In this document: piece after piece, positions 61,024 to 64,000 of the stretch
Position numbering within the stretch: position 1 is the stretch's first letter
Layout: every line of letters begins with the position of its first letter
Assembly (NCBI RefSeq): GCF_900129035.1
Contig: NZ_FQTW01000008.1
Location: forward strand, 28,183-92,182
Direction of reading: 5' to 3'
Length of the DNA stretch: 64,000 nucleotides
DNA from: Psychroflexus salarius
Lineage (GTDB): Bacteria; Bacteroidota; Bacteroidia; Flavobacteriales; Flavobacteriaceae
Translations under genes and position numbers: made by a program
Notes under the pieces: generated by a model
Databases searched by the model: none
Told to the model about the DNA's origin: nothing
What the model saw: the letters and a program-made list of their open reading frames with translations, nothing else

Positions 61024-62067
61024 TTAAGTAACTTGATTAATGGTTTGGTTGGCTTCATCAAGATCTTCAGGTTCAAATTTTGGTGCTTCATGAACTAGCT
61101 CGGCAACAGATTGGTATTGAAGTTTGGTTAGAATAGGGAAGTGGTCTGAATTAATACTTGGCAAAACCTTAATATTTTTAAGTGTAAAATGGGCCGAATG
61201 GAAAAAATGATCTAACGGCCATCTCAAGAGCCAATATTTTGCATTAAATGTGCTAAAGCGGCCACGACCAATTCGGCTATCGAGTAGGCCACTAATTTTT
61301 TTAAATAATTCAGTAGATTTAGACCAAGCTACATCATTTAAATCACCACAAACAATACTAGGGATTTTAGCGTTTTTAACTTCTTTGGCAACCATTAATA
61401 ATTCGGCATCACGTTCTGTAGACGCTTCGTTTTCAGTTGGGCTTGGTGGTTTTGGATGCAAGCCGTAAAATTGAATATTCTGACCTGACTTCAACTGTAG
61501 TTGGCATGTAATCGAAGGGACATCGTCTTCAACTAAATTTCTAATGTTGAGGTGAGATAGTTTTAATTTAGAATACAAATGCATTCCATATAAGTTTTCT
61601 TGTGGAATTTTAACTTGGTCTGTGTAATTTTTGGTGATTTCAGATAATGCATTTTCCCAATATTTATTGGTTTCAAGACAAAGTAAAACATCAGGTTGGT
61701 GCTTTTTTATTAATTTGATTAATTGATGAGTTGATGTGTTAGTCATGAGCACATTACTGACTAGAATGCTGATTTCTTGGTCAGGAATATTTTGTTTTGT
61801 GCTTTTAACTTCAACAGGGTAAATGCGGCTGTATTTAATGATTTTTTTGACTTGGTAAAGGCTTGCTAAGACGAGTATTGTAAAACTTATTAAAAACCAA
61901 GTTTCGGTTTGAAAAAGACTTAAATTAATGACGATTAAAAGAATATTTAAGCTTAAAAATTGAACTCGAGGAAAATCGAAAAAACGAACAGACCAATGAT
62001 CTATTTCAAGAAATGGTATAATGGCAAATGTACTTAATAAAAAGTTACTTAGAATTAAATACAGCAT
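61024..62067 (-). CDS. Endonuclease/exonuclease/phosphatase (EEP) family membrane protein
   Basis: About 347 residues with two to three N-terminal membrane segments (residues 1-80) and an EEP domain: ISILVSNVLMTNTSTHQLIKLIKKHQPDVLLCLETN, SIVCGDLNDVAWS and LDHFFHSAHF...SINSDHFPILTKL. The Asn, Glu, Asp-x-Asn and Asp-His residues of the catalytic site are visible. Substrate (nucleic acid or phospholipid) is unknown. The ATG at 62067 overlaps the stop of the small YqaE gene as TAATG. Confidence 0.88.
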   Translation of the reverse strand: MLYLILSNFLLSTFAIIPFLEIDHWSVRFFDFPRVQFLSLNILLIVINLSLFQTETWFLISFTILVLASLYQVKKIIKYSRIYPVEVKSTKQNIPDQEISILVSNVLMTNTSTHQLIKLIKKHQPDVLLCLETNKYWENALSEITKNYTDQVKIPQENLYGMHLYSKLKLSHLNIRNLVEDDVPSITCQLQLKSGQNIQFYGLHPKPPSPTENEASTERDAELLMVAKEVKNAKIPSIVCGDLNDVAWSKSTELFKKISGLLDSRIGRGRFSTFNAKYWLLRWPLDHFFHSAHFTLKNIKVLPSINSDHFPILTKLQYQSVAELVHEAPKFEPEDLDEANQTINQVT

Positions 62068-62231
62068 TAGTTGTCGTGTTTTGCAATAAGCCAAACGGCA
62101 TGAACAATACCTGGAACAATACCGAGAATTGTTAGTAATATATTAAGCCAAAAGGCAGGTTTAATGCCTACGGTAAAAAATACGCCTAATGGTGGCAAAA
62201 TTATTGCAAAAATTAATCTAACTATGCTCAT
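62067..62231 (-). CDS. YqaE/Pmp3 family small membrane protein
   Basis: A 54-residue protein with two hydrophobic segments: SIVRLIFAIILPPLGVFFTV and KPAFWLNILLTILGIVPGIV, followed by HAVWLIAKHDN. This is the UPF0057/Pmp3 family, linked in yeast and plants to membrane potential and salt stress. Its start overlaps the upstream stop as ATGA (62228-62231) and its stop overlaps the EEP start as TAATG, so three genes are translationally coupled. Confidence 0.9.
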   Translation of the reverse strand: MSIVRLIFAIILPPLGVFFTVGIKPAFWLNILLTILGIVPGIVHAVWLIAKHDN

Positions 62232-62947
62232 GTGGTTTGATAATTATGAAGTTTTTGATGGAGTAAACGCTTAATTTTAAAGTTTTGTTGAGGTAAGATA
62301 AAATATGATGTATATAAAATGTAAACACCCAAAATCATAACTAGATACATAGTCACTAAAAAGATTTCATCTAATAAAGCACCAGTATTCGCTTTACTTA
62401 TTTGTAGCGGAAACTGAACTAATATAAGCGTGACCATACCACTATTACCACCAGTTTTAATGGTTTCGTTAATGAGACTCGCTGTATGACTCTTACGTGA
62501 TTTATTTAGTTTACGCTGATGTCTAAAATGTAGGTAAAATGCACCAATTATAAATAAAATTGCAAACGTTAAAAGATAGTAAGCTTGCCAACCTAAACCG
62601 AAAAACAGGTAGTAAACCAAAAAAGCTAATAATAGGCTTAATAAAATATTTTTACTTAAAAGTTTTTCTAAGCTGTATTTTATTGAGACTTTTAGATAAT
62701 AGGTTTGAAGTTTTTGAACAATTGTATCATTTCGATCAGAGAACCCATAAATACCGTAGGTTTTAAATTGACGTTCAAGTGCTGTTTCAAATTTAAGGTC
62801 AGGGTTTTGTTCCCATTGTTGTTTTATACCTTCTGCCAATTCTTTTACGAAAATACGCTGAACATCAACATAAACAACAAAATGTTCACGTGTGAATTGG
62901 TATAATCGCTTTAAGTCACTATACTTGAGCTTTGGATTTTCTTTCAT
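62228..62947 (-). CDS. Integral membrane protein of unknown function
   Basis: A 239-residue protein with a soluble N-terminal part of about 90 residues (KYSDLKRLYQFTREHFVVYVDVQRIFVKELAEGI) and four membrane segments in two pairs (about 100-145 and 170-230), separated by a basic loop HFRHQRKLNKSRKSH. I do not recognise the family. It is the first gene of a coupled set with YqaE and EEP proteins. Confidence 0.72.
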   Translation of the reverse strand: MKENPKLKYSDLKRLYQFTREHFVVYVDVQRIFVKELAEGIKQQWEQNPDLKFETALERQFKTYGIYGFSDRNDTIVQKLQTYYLKVSIKYSLEKLLSKNILLSLLLAFLVYYLFFGLGWQAYYLLTFAILFIIGAFYLHFRHQRKLNKSRKSHTASLINETIKTGGNSGMVTLILVQFPLQISKANTGALLDEIFLVTMYLVMILGVYILYTSYFILPQQNFKIKRLLHQKLHNYQTT

Positions 62948-62983
62948 GACTTAAATGTAAAGGATAAAATCTAATAAACAAAA

Positions 62984-63463
62984 TTATTCAAATTCTCGGC
63001 AGTCTTCGCTAGGAATATTAACGCCAGCTGCTTGGTTATAAACAAGTTCAGCGCCAAGGTGACCAACATAAGTTAAAATTACACAACTAACGATTAAGCC
63101 AATTAAAACAGCATACGACTGCCATTTGTTAGAAATTTTAAAAATTTTAAGTTTCAGATTAAACTCAATTAAAGCTATTAAACTAATTATATAACCAAGA
63201 TACAATGCAAAGTTTTCATGATTTTTTAAAACTGTAGGATCACAGATTGTTCTAGAAACTTCGCCATCGGCTTGGGAACCTGTATAATAAGCTATCCAAG
63301 TACTAATTAAACCTAACCCAATTAAGATTTGGGTTGTGCTCTTAAATTTGTGATTAAACAAACTTAGCAACTTAAACAAAGTTGCTAAGATGATGATTAC
63401 AATTGGAAAATGAACGCTAAGCGGATGATAAACTGCTGTTCGCCAAAATTCAATTTCTTGCAT
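62984..63463 (-). CDS. DUF2231-type membrane protein
   Basis: A 159-residue protein with four membrane segments. YHPLSVHFPIVIIILATLFKLL, YTGSQADGEVSRTICD and HLGAELVYNQAAGV are typical of DUF2231, whose His residues have been suggested to bind haem. The function is unknown. It starts one base before the end of the lipoprotein gene upstream, so the two form an operon. Confidence 0.82.
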   Translation of the reverse strand: MQEIEFWRTAVYHPLSVHFPIVIIILATLFKLLSLFNHKFKSTTQILIGLGLISTWIAYYTGSQADGEVSRTICDPTVLKNHENFALYLGYIISLIALIEFNLKLKIFKISNKWQSYAVLIGLIVSCVILTYVGHLGAELVYNQAAGVNIPSEDCREFE

Positions 63464-63775
63464 TTATTTCAAAACTTTAACTGAAATTGGGTCTAGACGT
63501 TTTCCAACTTTTTCAACTTCAACTTCGACGTTTTGGTTTTCTTTTAAAATTGAAAATTCTGCCATTTTACCATTTTGCATAAGTTGAGTTTCTTCAGTAA
63601 AATAGAGTTCAAGCGTTTTGCCATCGTCAGTTTTAACATAAATTTCATTTTTATCAGCTTCAACTTCAGATATTGTACCTTGGTAGGTTCCTGATTCCAC
63701 AACATCAGTTGAATGGCCACAGGCAATCAGTAAACTTGTAAAAATTAAAATTGAAAGTGTTTTAATAATTTTCAT
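63464..63775 (-). CDS. Small lipoprotein of unknown function
   Basis: A 103-residue lipoprotein (signal ends LLIACGHSTD, Cys19). The mature part, YQGTISEVEADKNEIYVKTDDGKTLELYF onward, has the alternating pattern of a small beta-barrel. No family was recognised. It is followed directly by the DUF2231 gene. The remaining 225 bases of the window (63776-64000) hold no gene I can support. Confidence 0.75.
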   Translation of the reverse strand: MKIIKTLSILIFTSLLIACGHSTDVVESGTYQGTISEVEADKNEIYVKTDDGKTLELYFTEETQLMQNGKMAEFSILKENQNVEVEVEKVGKRLDPISVKVLK

Positions 63776-64000
63776 ATTGATTATATTTTCTTCAAAGATA
63801 AAGAATTTAAACTCGACATTTATGGTAAGAAGTCTATGTTTTTAAATCTATCCTATAAATTTATAATTTTAGGTTTGTTGCGTTAAGTTATTTTATTGAA
63901 TATCATTTTGTCTTGTCCTGAAATAGGTTGATCTTTTTTGGGTTAAAAATTTCATTCATAAATATCGTTTTTATTCACGTAACATTGATAACTTTTTTTA

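Noticed and set aside
63979..63992. GTAACATTGATAAC resembles the Crp/Fnr-like operator at 17362
   Set aside because: One arm is imperfect, no -7 box is at the right distance on the minus strand, and the plus-strand distance falls outside the window.

Overview
The window is a chromosomal segment of an AT-rich member of the Bacteroidota, most likely a marine-type Flavobacteriaceae. Three things point there. The gene content is typical of the group: gldF and gldG for gliding, long FtsZ and NusB, a DUF3276 PUR-alpha-like protein, DUF4294 next to an M42 peptidase, and a BtuB/BtuG pair. Promoters match the Bacteroidota -7 box TAnnTTTG rather than an E. coli -10 box. Start sites mostly lack Shine-Dalgarno sequences. 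No rRNA, tRNA, insertion sequence, prophage or CRISPR array was seen. The one structural RNA gene is rnpB, and there is one riboswitch.

Layout. Positions 1-5530 are the end of the division and cell-wall cluster (murG end, murC, ftsQ, ftsA, ftsZ) with a strong terminator. Positions 5600-6860 hold a solitary Fic gene behind palindromic operators. Positions 6858-17400 form a respiration and sulfur/copper block: hemerythrin-like protein, cytochrome bd oxidase (cydAB), a small Cys protein with a copper-type TonB receptor, sulfide:quinone oxidoreductase, and an operon of TauE/SafE transporter, cytochrome c-DUF3365, alpha-carbonic anhydrase and Asp/Glu racemase. Four transcription units in this block share Crp/Fnr-like palindromes placed about 29-30 bp upstream of a TAnnTTTG box. 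Positions 17430-23300 are mostly housekeeping (YqeY, DUF3276, ABC exporter, NusB, DUF1573, YajC, thioredoxin-like) plus a NUMOD4/HNH gene. Positions 23339-30110 are a vitamin B12 uptake locus: sulfotransferase-like gene and btuDCF on the minus strand, divergent from a cobalamin riboswitch with btuB and a BtuG-like lipoprotein.

Positions 30115-39280 carry envelope genes (sugar phosphotransferase, lnt, pssA, PorV-like barrel, waaA, DegT aminotransferase) with an S24 regulator between them. Positions 39310-52130 carry gldFG, SAM hydrolase, phoH, purC, M42 peptidase, thioesterase, rmuC, a peptide-binding lipoprotein and mtaB. Positions 52136-53773 are the most unusual structure. A 354-base direct duplication of the 5' part of an alpha/beta hydrolase gene flanks a gene for a lipoprotein with two six-cysteine modules of identical spacing. 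Positions 53498-64000 hold the intact hydrolase, a lytic transglycosylase, a half-size TauE protein, a degenerate histidine-kinase-like protein with a REC-AraC regulator, rnpB, miaE, dnaX, and a translationally coupled set of small membrane genes.

The observations most worth following are the putative Crp/Fnr regulon, the twin-module Cys lipoprotein inside the long duplication, the degenerate kinase paired with its regulator, the operator-controlled Fic gene, and waaA, whose natural N-terminus appears to begin at an ATT codon. No single multi-gene system here can be called new with certainty from sequence alone.
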